64,000 nucleotides of DNA from CAVYWD01 sp963772225 (GCA_963772225.1 CAVYWD010000007.1:34241-98240), one strand, 5' to 3'; counted from the stretch's first letter, positions 38,194-47,805 are shown. A program made the numbers and translations. Notes: generated from the letters alone by a model not told the origin.

Positions 38194-39729
38194 TCAAAGG
38201 CTGATGCGCAGCCCCACGCCAAACTCCACGTCGGGGTACGGCGAAAAGACCTGCGGCGTCGAAATCGGGTTCCCGGAGCTGTCGGGGTAAGTCACCGACG
38301 GGATGTCGATGCCGAAGCGGAACTCGCCACCTTTGTTGCCATAGTGATAGGCGGCGTACGCCTCGACCCTCAGGTGCGTGAGCAGCATCATGGAATAATC
38401 CAGGCGCGCGATGTGCGAAAGGTCGGACAGGTTCGACAAGTTCGACAGCGTCAGCGTCGGGGCGGTGCGGCGGCTGGGGTTGGTCCAGGTGGCGTAGAGC
38501 CCGAGGTAGTGCTTGCCGACATAGAAGGGCGTGAATTGCCCCTTGACCATCATGCACGGGTAGTCTTTGGCGCGGGTCGCTCCGATGGAGTTGAAGAAGT
38601 ATTCGCCTCCGAGCGTGAGCAGGAATTCATCGGTGAAGTTGAAGGAATAGTTGGTGCCGCCGGTAGCCTGCACGGCGTATCCATCGGCGGTGGTTCCGTC
38701 GCAGAAGGCGTTCGCATAGGCGTCGACGCCGGTCGAGTCGCCCACGCTGGCCAGGTTGGGCGTATCGGCGAGCCGGTATTGCAGGCTCCCCGCGCTCTTG
38801 CGCAACGCCGCTTCGGCGTACACGTCGAAAGGCCCCAGGCCCGCCGAAAAGTCCGCGCCGAGCCGCGGCCGATGCCCGCGCTGTATAAGCCCGTCCACCC
38901 CGAGCTCCGCCGAGCCCAAGACCACTTCGGCGCGGGCCCCCGCGCCCAGGGTCCCGAGCGAGCCGCTGGGCGTCGTGTCCTCCAGCACGCCGAAGCCGTA
39001 GAAGTTCCAACCCTTGCGCTCCCAGGGGACGTGGAGCTTCACCATGGTGGTGCCGACGCGGGTGTCGAATTGCGCCAGCGGATCTCGGTAGACCTGGTGC
39101 AAATAGTCGGTGGGGTTCCAGAAATGGCCGACGCCCCATTTCACGTGCTGGCGCCCGGCGGTGACGAAGACCGAGCGGCCCAGGTCGAACCGCAGCCAGA
39201 GTTGGTCCAGGACGGCGCTGAGCTGCTTGGCGTTCGTCTGCAGGAGCGAGGTCGTGGCGGCGGCGCTGTCGTTGATGGTCGGGTCGTAGGTGAGGCGCCC
39301 CAGCGCGAAGCCCCGCACCCGGTCGTTGGGGCGGGCGTCGAAATAGGCGTCGAGCAGGGTCGGGCTGGAGAAGCTCCATTTCGAAGGAGGAATCCGCTCG
39401 CTGGCGACCGAATAGGCGCGCCAATAGAACTGGCCTCCGATGCGCAAGGGATCGTCCGGCGCCATCTCGCGCGCAGCCTCGGCCATCTCCGAGGTGCTCG
39501 GCGGCGGGTTGATGGCCGAGGTCGGCTGCGCGGAGGGCTTTTGGGCCTGTGACTCGCCGCCGCCGAAGAGCGCGTCCTCTCCGGGCCGGTCGCCGCCAGG
39601 GCCACGCGTTTCTGGAGGCTTCGGCGGCGCTTCGGCGGGAGCGCCAAAGAGCGCGTCCTCGCTCGGGCGGTCTTGCGCCGTCGCGGGCAGCGCCGCCAGT
39701 GCCAGGGCGGCGGCGAGGAGCGCTCTCAT
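38194..39729 (-). CDS. Outer-membrane beta-barrel protein (DUF1302-like)
   Basis: A 511 aa protein with signal peptide (LLAAALALAALPATA), a Pro-rich region with two copies of a DRPxEDALFG motif, and from ~residue 95 a beta-barrel. The segment VFVTAGRQHVKWGVGHFWNPTDYLHQ resembles DUF1302/alginate-export type barrels. The last strand ends in VEFGVGLRISL. Start ATG 39727-39729 overlaps the stop of the LolA-like gene (ATGA), so it is the last gene of the ABC module. It probably forms the outer-membrane part of that module. Confidence 0.85.
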   Translation of the reverse strand: MRALLAAALALAALPATAQDRPSEDALFGAPAEAPPKPPETRGPGGDRPGEDALFGGGESQAQKPSAQPTSAINPPPSTSEMAEAAREMAPDDPLRIGGQFYWRAYSVASERIPPSKWSFSSPTLLDAYFDARPNDRVRGFALGRLTYDPTINDSAAATTSLLQTNAKQLSAVLDQLWLRFDLGRSVFVTAGRQHVKWGVGHFWNPTDYLHQVYRDPLAQFDTRVGTTMVKLHVPWERKGWNFYGFGVLEDTTPSGSLGTLGAGARAEVVLGSAELGVDGLIQRGHRPRLGADFSAGLGPFDVYAEAALRKSAGSLQYRLADTPNLASVGDSTGVDAYANAFCDGTTADGYAVQATGGTNYSFNFTDEFLLTLGGEYFFNSIGATRAKDYPCMMVKGQFTPFYVGKHYLGLYATWTNPSRRTAPTLTLSNLSNLSDLSHIARLDYSMMLLTHLRVEAYAAYHYGNKGGEFRFGIDIPSVTYPDSSGNPISTPQVFSPYPDVEFGVGLRISL

Positions 39730-40511
39730 CGGCTCTTGCTCTCCAGCCAGGCCTTCGTGAACAAATTCGCGTCCAAAGGCTTCAGGTCCACGCTCTTGAC
39801 CAGCACCAGCGTCGAGTTGGCCTTGTCGACCTCGTCGTAGAAGCGCATCTCCTGCGCATACCAGACGTCGGCCTTCTTCGACTCGCTGTAGATCTTTTGC
39901 CACTTCGGATAATACGAGGTCCGCATCAGCTTTCCCGAGAGCGCGAATTCCTGAGACTTGAGCATGTTGTTGGTCGCGGCATCGACCCAGATGCGCATGA
40001 CCGGAAAGGCGACGTCGATGCCGTCCTTGGCGGTGAGCTTGATCTTGTGAACGGTGTAGACGCCGAGCTTGTCCTCGCCCTCGTATTCGGGCACGAAGTC
40101 CTCGGACAAGCGCGATTCGTCGAAGTCCTGCCGCCGCGAGCCGGTGCCGCCTATCTTCTCGCGCTCGGTGCGCCGGTCCCAGCGCCCCACGGACGGGTCG
40201 TACATCCAGAGGTTCTTCTCCAGCCGCAGGTAGCCTTTGCCCTGCTCCGCCTTGGGCTTGAGGAACAGGAGCATCAGCTTCTGGTCGGCCGAGCGGCGGT
40301 AAGCCACCATTTCGTAAACGACGTCGATCTTGTCGCGCTCTTTCTGCTCCATGTAGACGAGCGCCTTGTAGTCGCCGCTGCTGTGCTCGCGCTCGTCGAC
40401 CGCGCGCACGACCGCCTTCGTCTCCTCCAGGCTGAGCGCCTGGGCCGCGGGCGGCGCGGCCAAAACGAAGGCCAAGAGAGAAGCAAGCAGCAAGGAGCCG
40501 AGGGTTCGCAT
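39726..40511 (-). CDS. LolA-like outer-membrane lipoprotein-sorting protein
   Basis: A 261 aa periplasmic protein. It has a signal peptide (LLLASLLAFVLAAPPAAQA) and the lipoprotein-sorting fold marks LMLLFLKPKAEQGKGYLRLEKNLWMYDPSVGRW (outline), YTVHKIKLTAKDG, and RIWVDAATNNMLKSQEFALSGKLMRT (outline). This family is a LolA-like carrier of hydrophobic cargo that often travels with MacB/LolCDE-type or MMPL exporters. It follows permease 2 by five bases and overlaps the barrel gene, so it is the likely periplasmic shuttle of the module. Confidence 0.9.
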   Translation of the reverse strand: MRTLGSLLLASLLAFVLAAPPAAQALSLEETKAVVRAVDEREHSSGDYKALVYMEQKERDKIDVVYEMVAYRRSADQKLMLLFLKPKAEQGKGYLRLEKNLWMYDPSVGRWDRRTEREKIGGTGSRRQDFDESRLSEDFVPEYEGEDKLGVYTVHKIKLTAKDGIDVAFPVMRIWVDAATNNMLKSQEFALSGKLMRTSYYPKWQKIYSESKKADVWYAQEMRFYDEVDKANSTLVLVKSVDLKPLDANLFTKAWLESKSR

Positions 40512-40516
40512 GGTGT

Positions 40517-41824
40517 TCACCCGATATGGTGCATGGCGGTGACCGGCTTGAGCCGGGCCGCGCGCAGGGAGGGGTAGAGCGCGGCGAGCGCGGTGAGGCC
40601 GGTGATGAGCGCCGCCGAGGTGAGGACCCGATTCGCGTGGACCGCGAGCAGGAGGTGGTCGCTCATGGTCACCATCTGCATCGCCTCCGGCACCGCGAGG
40701 TGGGCCCAGTTGACCAGGCTCGCGACGCCGGCGCCCAGGAGCGCGCCGCCCGAAGTCCCGAGCGCGCCCAGCATCGAGGACTCCAGCAGGAACAGCCAGA
40801 GCACCTTCCGGCGGTGCATGCCGATGGCGCGCAGCGTGCCGATCTCCCGGGTGCGCTCGCGAATGGCGATCCACATCGTGCTCATGATGCCGGTGAGCAC
40901 GATGGCGACCAGGATGAAGAGCAGGATGTACGTCAGCGCGTCGATGGCCGAGAGGGTCCACTTCACGAAAGACATCTCCTCGTGCCAGGTATTGACGTCG
41001 AGCTTCTGGCCGACCCAGTCCTCCCGGTTGAGCTTGAACATCATCTTTTGCCAATACGGGTCGGGGTCGTAATCCAGGACGCGCCAGCCGGCCTGGGCGA
41101 GCGCCGAGCGCAGCCGGGCCGCCACCGCGTTGGAGGCGGCCTCGTCCTTCAGGTAGAGCTGCAGCGCGCCGGTGGAGCCGGGCTTGAGTTGGTAGAGGCG
41201 GCGCAGCGTCTCGTCCGGGACATAGGCGTTGAACGCGGACAGCAATCCGATGTTCTGGGCGATGGCCGCCACGCGCAGGTCGACGGTGTTGAGGGCCCCG
41301 CGGGCGACGGGCGCGGAGAGCGTCAGCGAGTCGCCGACCTTGACGTTGAGGCGCTTCACCTGCTGCTCGAACAAAAGAATGGTATTCGGCTTGGCGAGGT
41401 CGTCGAGGTTGCCTTCGACCGCGGTGACGACCTTGCGAAAGCCCGGCTCGTGGACGATGTCGATGCCGCCCAAAATGAGGTCCATGGACTGGCTGTCGCT
41501 CACCGCGCGCGCGTAGCCGCGGCCGCGCTGCACCCAGTAGTCGAGCTCGGGGACGTCCTTCTTCACCTGCGCGAGGACCTTGGCGTATTCCAGGACCAGC
41601 GGCGCCACCGAGCCGGAGGTCGGCTTGTAGAAGCCGCCCACGTTCACGTGTCCGGTCATCAGCGTGGTCGCCGAGAGGAGAATGGACTCTCGAATGCCGC
41701 CCGAAAACCCGGTGAGCAGGATGAGGAGCGCGGTGACCGCGGCCAGGGCGCCGCCCAGGAATACGGTGCGCTTGGTGTGCTGGAGCAGGTTGCGAAAGGC
41801 GATGAGGAGGTCGGTCGCGAGCAT
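40517..41824 (-). CDS. ABC transporter permease, FtsX/LolE type
   Basis: A 435 aa permease with four membrane helices: one at the start (VFLGGALAAVTALLILLTGF) and three near the C-terminus (YILLFILVAIVLTGIMSTM, SMLGALGTSGGALLGAGVASLV, ITGLTALAALYPS), with a ~230-residue periplasmic domain between. FtsX-domain marks are RERTREIGTLRAIGMHRRKV and SLRAARLKPVTAM. It is the second of two permeases that pair with the ATPase at 43945-44694, as LolC/LolE do. Confidence 0.92.
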   Translation of the reverse strand: MLATDLLIAFRNLLQHTKRTVFLGGALAAVTALLILLTGFSGGIRESILLSATTLMTGHVNVGGFYKPTSGSVAPLVLEYAKVLAQVKKDVPELDYWVQRGRGYARAVSDSQSMDLILGGIDIVHEPGFRKVVTAVEGNLDDLAKPNTILLFEQQVKRLNVKVGDSLTLSAPVARGALNTVDLRVAAIAQNIGLLSAFNAYVPDETLRRLYQLKPGSTGALQLYLKDEAASNAVAARLRSALAQAGWRVLDYDPDPYWQKMMFKLNREDWVGQKLDVNTWHEEMSFVKWTLSAIDALTYILLFILVAIVLTGIMSTMWIAIRERTREIGTLRAIGMHRRKVLWLFLLESSMLGALGTSGGALLGAGVASLVNWAHLAVPEAMQMVTMSDHLLLAVHANRVLTSAALITGLTALAALYPSLRAARLKPVTAMHHIG

Positions 41825-41830
41825 GGGGGT

Positions 41831-43945
41831 TTAGTCCTCGTCCTTCATCGCCTCGAGCGGCGTCACGCGCATGGCCAGGAAGGCGGGGTAGAAGGCCGAG
41901 GCGGTGCTCACCACGATGACGATGATCAGCGCCACGACCAGGTTGGTACCCCCGAGCGTCGGGTGGAGCCTCGGCCCCGAGAAAAAGAAGAACAGCTCCT
42001 GGCTGCGCGCCGGAATGCCGATGGTGTGCATCGCCTGGACGATGGCCGCGCCGACGCCCGTCCCAATGAGCCCGAACAGGACGCCCACCGCGACCGCTTC
42101 CACGAAGAGCATGGCCAAGACGGTTCGCTTTTGCGCGCCGATGGCCCTCAGCGTGCCTATCTCCTTCACCCGCTGGAGCGTCGCCATCACCATGGCGTTG
42201 TTGATGATGACCAGCGCGATGATGAAGATGATGAGCACGCCCACGTAAAGGGCAATGCGCGCGACGGCGATGAATTGGCCGATCATCCCGGTCGCCCGCT
42301 GCCAGTCGATGACCTTGAGCGGCAGGCCGGCCTTGTCGCCCGCGGCCTCGATGGCGCGCAGGGTCTCGTCGGCCTTGCGGTCGTCCTTCAGGAGCACCGC
42401 CGCGTTCAGCGCCACGCCCCGCTCGATCTCCTCCGGCGTGTAGACCCGCGCCCCGAGGTCCTCGCGGACGAGCTTGCCGCCCTTCTCGATCTCCGCGGCG
42501 TCGTCGAAGCCCGCGAGCGCCGGCGCGGGCTCGGCCGTCGCAGCGCCGCCGAACAGCTCGGCCTCGGCGCTCTCGCGCGCCACCTGCCGGGCGCCGGCCG
42601 CGGCCTGGATCTTCCGGATCTCGGCGGCTTTGTCGGCGGTCAGGTAACCGTACAAATCGCGGAAGGACATCAGGTCGAGCAGGCACATGGTTCCCGCGAA
42701 CGCGGACTTCTCCAGGCCCCTGAACTGGTACACACCGTAGACCTTCACGTTCACCGACTTCATGTAGCCGGCGCGGGTATAGGCCTTGATGGTGAGGGTC
42801 TCGCCGACCTGTACTTTGTAGAGGCGCACCAGCGGCACGACCTCGGAGTAGAAGATTCGATAGCGCTCGGCGAAGCTCGCGTCGTCCACGGTGAGGAGCT
42901 GCTTGAGCAGCGCCCCCAGGTCTTTCTCCTCGCTCTTGAGCGCGCTCTGGAGACGCCGGGTCATCTCCTGCGTCTTCAGCGAGTCGAGCTGCATGAGAAT
43001 CTCGCTCGTCTGGGCGGTGTTCTCCTTGACGAACCGCTGGAGCTCCTCGTCGTCGGCGAGCTTCCGCCGCCCGATGGTCAGGCCCTCTTCGATCTTGTCG
43101 AGCCGCTGGGCGGTTCGAAGCTTGAGCCACTCGTCCATGTACATTCTGGCGAGCAAGATGCCGCGCCGGCCGGGCGGGACCAGGCCGCCTTCCACGAGCT
43201 GGAACCGCGGGAACGCCTTGCGAAACGCCTCGAGGTCGGTGCCCACGTAGCGCAGGTAGAGCAGGTCGCCCTCCAAAGCCTGCGGGGCGATCTTGTTCTC
43301 CAGGAACTCGAGATTTGCCAGGGGGTCCACCTCGAAGTCGCGCCAGAACGCGTCGCCCTGCGCGCGCTCGAGGTTCGCCAGGCCCTCCGGGTCCACGGAC
43401 TTCTCGTCGACGATCTCCCGGGCGCTGGCGACGCCCTTGAGCATCAGCTGGAGCGCCGTGCGCAGGTAGTCCTTCTCGGCCTCGTACTGGGCGCGGACCG
43501 CCTCTGGCGCGCCGCCGCCCGCGAGCTGGCGCTGGAGGCCGCGCAGCTTCTCCAGCGAGCGGTCGATGGGGTTGCCCGCGGCCACCATGGCGTCGGCGAT
43601 GCCCATGGGGATCACCGCCTCGACGTTGGGCACCGAGAGCACGGCCTTCTTCACCTCGGCGAAGTCCTCCAGCGGCGCGAGGTCGCTGTTGCCGGTCATG
43701 CCGCCGTAGATGGCGAGGTCGTCCTTGCTGTTCTTGTTGAAGACCTGCGCGTGCCCGGTCACCGAGTTCACGATGGACCCGCGCATCCCTTCGTCGACGC
43801 TGTCGATGAACGACGTGCCGACGACGACGATGATGGCCCCGACGCTGATGATGCCGCCGACGATGAGCGTCTTCAGGCGGCTCGCGAAGAGGTTGCGCAG
43901 GGCGATCTGAAAGAGGAGCGCCAGCGTCTCGAGTCGGCCGTGCAT
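41831..43945 (-). CDS. ABC transporter permease, FtsX/LolC type, with large periplasmic domain
   Basis: A 704 aa permease. It has a first membrane helix (TLIVGGIISVGAIIVVVGTSF) and three C-terminal helices with QRVKEIGTLRAIGAQKRTVL and FLAMRVTPLEAMKDED. The periplasmic part is unusually long (~470 residues) and includes charged helical stretches (LRGLQRQLAGGGAPEAVRAQYEAEKDYLR in part), longer than in LolC/LolE or MacB. Its start overlaps the stop of the ATPase gene (ATGA). The extra length may hold the contact for the LolA-like carrier. Confidence 0.9.
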   Translation of the reverse strand: MHGRLETLALLFQIALRNLFASRLKTLIVGGIISVGAIIVVVGTSFIDSVDEGMRGSIVNSVTGHAQVFNKNSKDDLAIYGGMTGNSDLAPLEDFAEVKKAVLSVPNVEAVIPMGIADAMVAAGNPIDRSLEKLRGLQRQLAGGGAPEAVRAQYEAEKDYLRTALQLMLKGVASAREIVDEKSVDPEGLANLERAQGDAFWRDFEVDPLANLEFLENKIAPQALEGDLLYLRYVGTDLEAFRKAFPRFQLVEGGLVPPGRRGILLARMYMDEWLKLRTAQRLDKIEEGLTIGRRKLADDEELQRFVKENTAQTSEILMQLDSLKTQEMTRRLQSALKSEEKDLGALLKQLLTVDDASFAERYRIFYSEVVPLVRLYKVQVGETLTIKAYTRAGYMKSVNVKVYGVYQFRGLEKSAFAGTMCLLDLMSFRDLYGYLTADKAAEIRKIQAAAGARQVARESAEAELFGGAATAEPAPALAGFDDAAEIEKGGKLVREDLGARVYTPEEIERGVALNAAVLLKDDRKADETLRAIEAAGDKAGLPLKVIDWQRATGMIGQFIAVARIALYVGVLIIFIIALVIINNAMVMATLQRVKEIGTLRAIGAQKRTVLAMLFVEAVAVGVLFGLIGTGVGAAIVQAMHTIGIPARSQELFFFFSGPRLHPTLGGTNLVVALIIVIVVSTASAFYPAFLAMRVTPLEAMKDED

Positions 43946-44694
43946 CAGCGCGCCCCCGCGCCGGCGCCGCCCTCGCGCGCGGCCTCGCCGTTCAGGGCTT
44001 TGCCGTTCATTGGCCCCTGGTCGGTGATCTTCCCGTCGGCGAGCTTCACCAGAATGCTGGCGTGCGACATGACCTTCGCGTCGTGCGTCGAGAAGATGAA
44101 GGTGGTGCCGAACCTCCGGCTCATGTCCCGCATGAGGTCGATGATGTTCTGGCCGGTGACCGAGTCGAGGTTCGCGGTTGGCTCGTCGGCGAGCACGATC
44201 TCCGGGCGGGTGACGAGCGCCCGCGCCACCGCCACGCGCTGCCGCTGCCCTCCGGAGAGCTCGTTGGGGCGGTGCTTCAAGTACTCGCTGAGCCCCACCT
44301 GGGCGAGGAGCTCGCCCACCCGCTGGCGCCGCTCCTTGGCGGTGTGATGTCGCTGGAGGAGGAGCGGGAGCTCGACGTTCTGGAAGACGGTGAGGACGTT
44401 CACCAGGTTGAAGCTCTGGAAGATGAAGCCCAGCCGAGTGAGCCTGAGCGAGGTGAGCGCGCGCTCGGAGAGGGCGCTCGTGTCTTCGCCGGCCACCACC
44501 ACCTTGCCGGAGGTGGGCGTGTCCACGCAGCCCATGAGGTTGAGCAGGGTGGTCTTGCCGCTGCCCGACGGCCCCGCGATGGAGAGGAATTCGCCCTTGG
44601 GCACCTCGAGGCTCACGCCGCGCAAGGCCGGGACGACGACCTTGCCGAGGGTGTAATCCTTGACGACGTTGTGGACCGAGACAATCGGAGGCAT
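43945..44694 (-). CDS. ABC transporter ATPase, LolD/MacB type
   Basis: A 249 aa nucleotide-binding subunit: Walker A GPSGSGKTTLLNLMG, Q-loop FIFQSFNLVNVLTVFQNVELP (outline), signature LSGGQRQRVAVARAL, Walker B EIVLADEPTANLD and the H-loop STHDAKVM, all intact. It powers the two permeases encoded after it. The family's members extract lipoproteins or other hydrophobic substrates from the inner membrane. Confidence 0.95.
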   Translation of the reverse strand: MPPIVSVHNVVKDYTLGKVVVPALRGVSLEVPKGEFLSIAGPSGSGKTTLLNLMGCVDTPTSGKVVVAGEDTSALSERALTSLRLTRLGFIFQSFNLVNVLTVFQNVELPLLLQRHHTAKERRQRVGELLAQVGLSEYLKHRPNELSGGQRQRVAVARALVTRPEIVLADEPTANLDSVTGQNIIDLMRDMSRRFGTTFIFSTHDAKVMSHASILVKLADGKITDQGPMNGKALNGEAAREGGAGAGAR

Positions 44695-44754
44695 GGCCTC
44701 TCCTGGCGACGGAATGTTTCGACGTGAAACGGCGCCCCCAATGAAACGCCTTGC

Positions 44755-45249
44755 TCAGCCGCGGCCGCGGGCGGCTCGAGGCTGCTCGCGGGTCTTGTTC
44801 CAGCGATCGAGCAGGCGAGGCAGCTCCTTCCCGAACCAGGCGTAGAGCGCGTGCGCCTCCTCCAGGCGCTCGCGCGCGGCGGGCGGGCGCCGCGCGACGA
44901 GCGAGAGCCCCCGCTTCAGGAGCCGCTCCGCGTTGCCGATGGCCAAGAGCTGGTCACGCATGCTCTCGGCCCACATGCCGGGGCGAATCCGGAGCTGGTC
45001 GAGGCGGCTCCCCGGCAGGCGCACCCGCTCCACGAGGCCCATCTGGAGGAGCATGCGCGACATGGTGCTCATGGAGCCCTTGCTGCCGCCGACGGCCTCG
45101 CCCAGCTCGGCGAGCGACTGCTCCGGCGGCTCGCAGACGAGGAGCCAGCCCAGGATGCGCCCGGCCATGCGCGGCAGGCCGCTCTTCTCGTAGAAGAGGC
45201 CGACCTCCTCCACGAAGCCGCGCAGCTCGTTGTGCTGGGTGGACCGCAT
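44755..45249 (-). CDS. GbsR/MarR-type transcriptional regulator
   Basis: A 164 aa winged-helix protein from ATG 45247-45249. It carries NELRGFVEEVGLFYEKSGLPRMAGRILGWLLVC (outline), the recognition part EAVGGSKGSMSTMSRMLLQMGLVERV and a C-terminal dimer helix. This is the GbsR-like group of MarR relatives. It is the first gene of the minus-strand run that continues with the ABC module 60 bp on, so it is likely that module's regulator. A palindromic site stands 54 bases upstream of its start. Confidence 0.88.
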   Translation of the reverse strand: MRSTQHNELRGFVEEVGLFYEKSGLPRMAGRILGWLLVCEPPEQSLAELGEAVGGSKGSMSTMSRMLLQMGLVERVRLPGSRLDQLRIRPGMWAESMRDQLLAIGNAERLLKRGLSLVARRPPAARERLEEAHALYAWFGKELPRLLDRWNKTREQPRAARGRG

Positions 45250-45302
45250 CGCGCGCGCCTTTCGCCGGCGAGGGTGCGGGCGAGTTCTAACCAGTTCGGC
45301 GA

Positions 45303-45320
45303 GTTCAGTCAAGACTGAAC
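45303..45320. promoter_or_regulatory. Palindromic operator candidate
   Basis: GTTCAGTCAAGACTGAAC has eight-base perfect arms around AA. It lies between the divergent regulator (start 45249) and metalloprotease (start 45532) genes. The size and position fit a dimeric MarR/GbsR-type operator for self-regulation. That role is inferred. Confidence 0.55.
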
Positions 45321-45531
45321 CGAGTGAGCAACCCCAGGTGGGCGGGGGTGCCTCGCGCGGCGTCTGGCGGCCCTAAGCCTTCGAGACCGCCGGGAGGCGG
45401 GGCCCGTTGCGATATCGACTTTGCAACATCGACGTGGACGCTTTGGGTCGGTCGCCCCTACGCTGAAGGGAGGCGCGTGGCGCCCCAGAGCCCTTTTTCG
45501 AAGTGAACGCGAGTCACCAGGTCGAAACCTC

Positions 45532-47649
45532 ATGCCCAGAATACCCGTCGAGAGCCCCCTTGCCGCTTCGGTAGCGTGTCTCTGTCTCGGTGCGTGCGCG
45601 CTCGCGTCGAGCGGCCGCCCGCCCGCGCCGGCAACCGCCGCGCCGCCTCCGGCGGCAGGAGCCGCCGTGGACGAGAAAGCCAAGCTCACCTCCCTGCAGA
45701 CCGAGCTCGCGCCGAAGGCCGGCGCCGACGCCCCGCGCCTGACGCGCGGGCTGGGCCAGGTGGCGTCCCTCTGGCGCCCCGAAGACGGCGATTTCGCCGC
45801 CTTCGCCCGCGCGCACTTCCTCAAGGACCCGGCGGCGCTCGACGCCACGCAGGACCGGCTCGAGGCGGCGCTGGAGCAGCTCGACGGCCACTTCAACGAG
45901 ATGGGGCGCGAGCTCCGCCGCTGCACCGACACCGACACGGGCCCCCTGTTGCCTTTGGACCCGCTGCTCGCGGGCATGGACCCGTCCTCGCACATTCTCG
46001 AGGACCTGTTCCAGGCGAAGGTCGGGTTCGTCGCCCTGCTCAACTACCCGCTCACGACTCTGGAGGAGCGGCTGCGCGACGGGCCGAGCTACAGCCGCCG
46101 CGACTGGGCGCGCGCGCGGCTCGCCGAGAGGTTCGCTCGCCGCGTGCCCGCGGAAGTCGCTCAAGCGCAGGCGCGCGCCGGGGCCGACGCCGACCTCTAC
46201 GTCGCCGAGTACAACCTCTGGATGCACCACGTCCTGGGCGAGCGCGGCGAGCGGCGGTTCCCCAAGGGGCTGCGCCTCATCAGCCACTGGAACCTGCGCG
46301 ACCAGCTCAAGTCGGACTACGCTGAGGCGAGCGGGATCGACAAGCAGCGGACCATGGCCAAGGTCATGGAGCGCATCGTCGGCCAGACCATCCCGGCGGC
46401 GGTCATCGACAACCCGCGCCTGGACTGGAACCCGTTCACCAATGAGGTGACCGAGGCGCCGGCTGCCGAGGTGGAAGAGGGCGCCCCGGCGCGCGAGGCG
46501 AAGCCGTCGAGCGCGCCCGAGCCCGACGTCCGCTACGCCAAATGGCTGGCGCAGTTCTCGAGCCAGCGCGCCGCCGACCCGTATTCGCCCACCCTGCCCA
46601 CCGCGCTCGCGCGCTCATTCGAGCTTTCGCGCGAGATCCCCGAGGCGCGGGTGGCGGCGATGTTCCGCGAGGTGCTCACCTCGCCGCTCGCCCCGATGAT
46701 CGCCGCGAAGATCCAGGGGCGCCTGGGCCGCCCGCTGGAGCCATTCGACCTCTGGTACAACGGCTTCCAGCCGCGGGGCCGCTTCGCCGAGGCGCAGCTC
46801 GACGCCTTGACGCGCAAGAAATACCCCGACGCGAAGAGCTTCGCCGCGGACATCCCGCGCATTCTCAAAGAGCTGGGCTTTCCGCAGGACAAGGCGCGGT
46901 TCATCTCCGAGCGCATCATGGTCGACCCCGCGCGCGGCGCCGGCCACGCCATGCAGGCGACCCGCCGCGGCGACTTCCCGCACCTTCGCACGCGCATTGG
47001 CAAGGAGGGGATGGATTACAAGGGCTACAACATCGCGGTCCACGAGCTCGGCCACAACGTCGAGCAGGTGATCTCGCTGTACGAGGTGGACCACACGCTG
47101 CTCGCCGGCGTGCCCAACACCGCCTTCACCGAGGCCCTGGCGTTCGTCTTCCAGGCGCGCGACGTGGAGCTGTTGGGGCTGGCCAAGCCCGACGCCCAGT
47201 CCGAGCGGCTGAGGGTGCTCAACGACTTCTGGGCCACCTTTGAGATAGCCGGGGTGGCGCTCGTCGACGTCGCCGCCTGGCACTGGATGTACAACCACCC
47301 GACCGCGGCGCCGGCCCAGCTGCGCGACGCGGTCGTGCAGATCTGCAAGGACGTCTGGAATACGTATTACGCGCCGGTCCTCGGCGGAAAGGACTCGGTG
47401 ATATTGGGCATCTATTCACACCTCATCGCGTATCCGCTCTACGTGGCCGATTACCCGCTCGGCCACCTCATCGCCTTTCAGATCGAGGAGAAGGTGAAGC
47501 AGTCTCAGGCGCTCGGCGTCGAGTTCGAGCGGATGGCGAAGGTGGGAGCGGTGGCGCCCGATTTGTGGATGACGAGCGCCACCGGCGCGCCGGTGGGCCC
47601 CGGGGCGCTCTTGAGGGCGACCGAGCGGGCGCTGGCGGGGATGCCCTGA
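45532..47649 (+). CDS. Gluzincin-type zinc metallopeptidase lipoprotein
   Basis: A 705 aa protein with lipobox CLCLGAC (Cys ~21) and a Pro/Ala-rich spacer. The zinc site is HELGH at residues 504-508 (YNIAVHELGHNVEQVISL) with Glu534 in TEALAFVFQ as probable third ligand, the gluzincin pattern of M3/M2-like peptidases. The sequence ends GALLRATERALAGMP, as peptidases of this group do. It is probably on the periplasmic or outer face. It is divergent from the regulator gene across a 282 bp gap holding the operator. A ~150 bp copy of its 3' end is at 49921-50069. Confidence 0.85.
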   Translation: MPRIPVESPLAASVACLCLGACALASSGRPPAPATAAPPPAAGAAVDEKAKLTSLQTELAPKAGADAPRLTRGLGQVASLWRPEDGDFAAFARAHFLKDPAALDATQDRLEAALEQLDGHFNEMGRELRRCTDTDTGPLLPLDPLLAGMDPSSHILEDLFQAKVGFVALLNYPLTTLEERLRDGPSYSRRDWARARLAERFARRVPAEVAQAQARAGADADLYVAEYNLWMHHVLGERGERRFPKGLRLISHWNLRDQLKSDYAEASGIDKQRTMAKVMERIVGQTIPAAVIDNPRLDWNPFTNEVTEAPAAEVEEGAPAREAKPSSAPEPDVRYAKWLAQFSSQRAADPYSPTLPTALARSFELSREIPEARVAAMFREVLTSPLAPMIAAKIQGRLGRPLEPFDLWYNGFQPRGRFAEAQLDALTRKKYPDAKSFAADIPRILKELGFPQDKARFISERIMVDPARGAGHAMQATRRGDFPHLRTRIGKEGMDYKGYNIAVHELGHNVEQVISLYEVDHTLLAGVPNTAFTEALAFVFQARDVELLGLAKPDAQSERLRVLNDFWATFEIAGVALVDVAAWHWMYNHPTAAPAQLRDAVVQICKDVWNTYYAPVLGGKDSVILGIYSHLIAYPLYVADYPLGHLIAFQIEEKVKQSQALGVEFERMAKVGAVAPDLWMTSATGAPVGPGALLRATERALAGMP

Positions 47650-47720
47650 GGAGGCTCTCTTCAGGGCCCGAGGAGAGGGCGGTAGGGCGATAGAGCCCGT
47701 CGCTCCTCTCATGAATCGAC

Positions 47721-47751
47721 GTCAGGATGCCTCGCCGCGAAGCATCCTGAC
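47721..47751 (+). terminator. Hairpin after the metallopeptidase gene
   Basis: GTCAGGATGC (47721-47730) pairs perfectly with GCATCCTGAC (47742-47751) across an 11-base loop, 72 bases after the stop. There is no T-run, so it is a likely but not classical terminator. Confidence 0.45.
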
Positions 47752-47805
47752 GGGCGAGCGACCTCAGCTAAGAGGGGTCGACTCCCAGCCCAAGGTCACT
47801 GGGCG

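Noticed and set aside
40526..44347. 1273-codon plus-strand frame opposite the ABC module
   Set aside because: It is antisense to three clear ABC transporter genes and has no recognisable motif.
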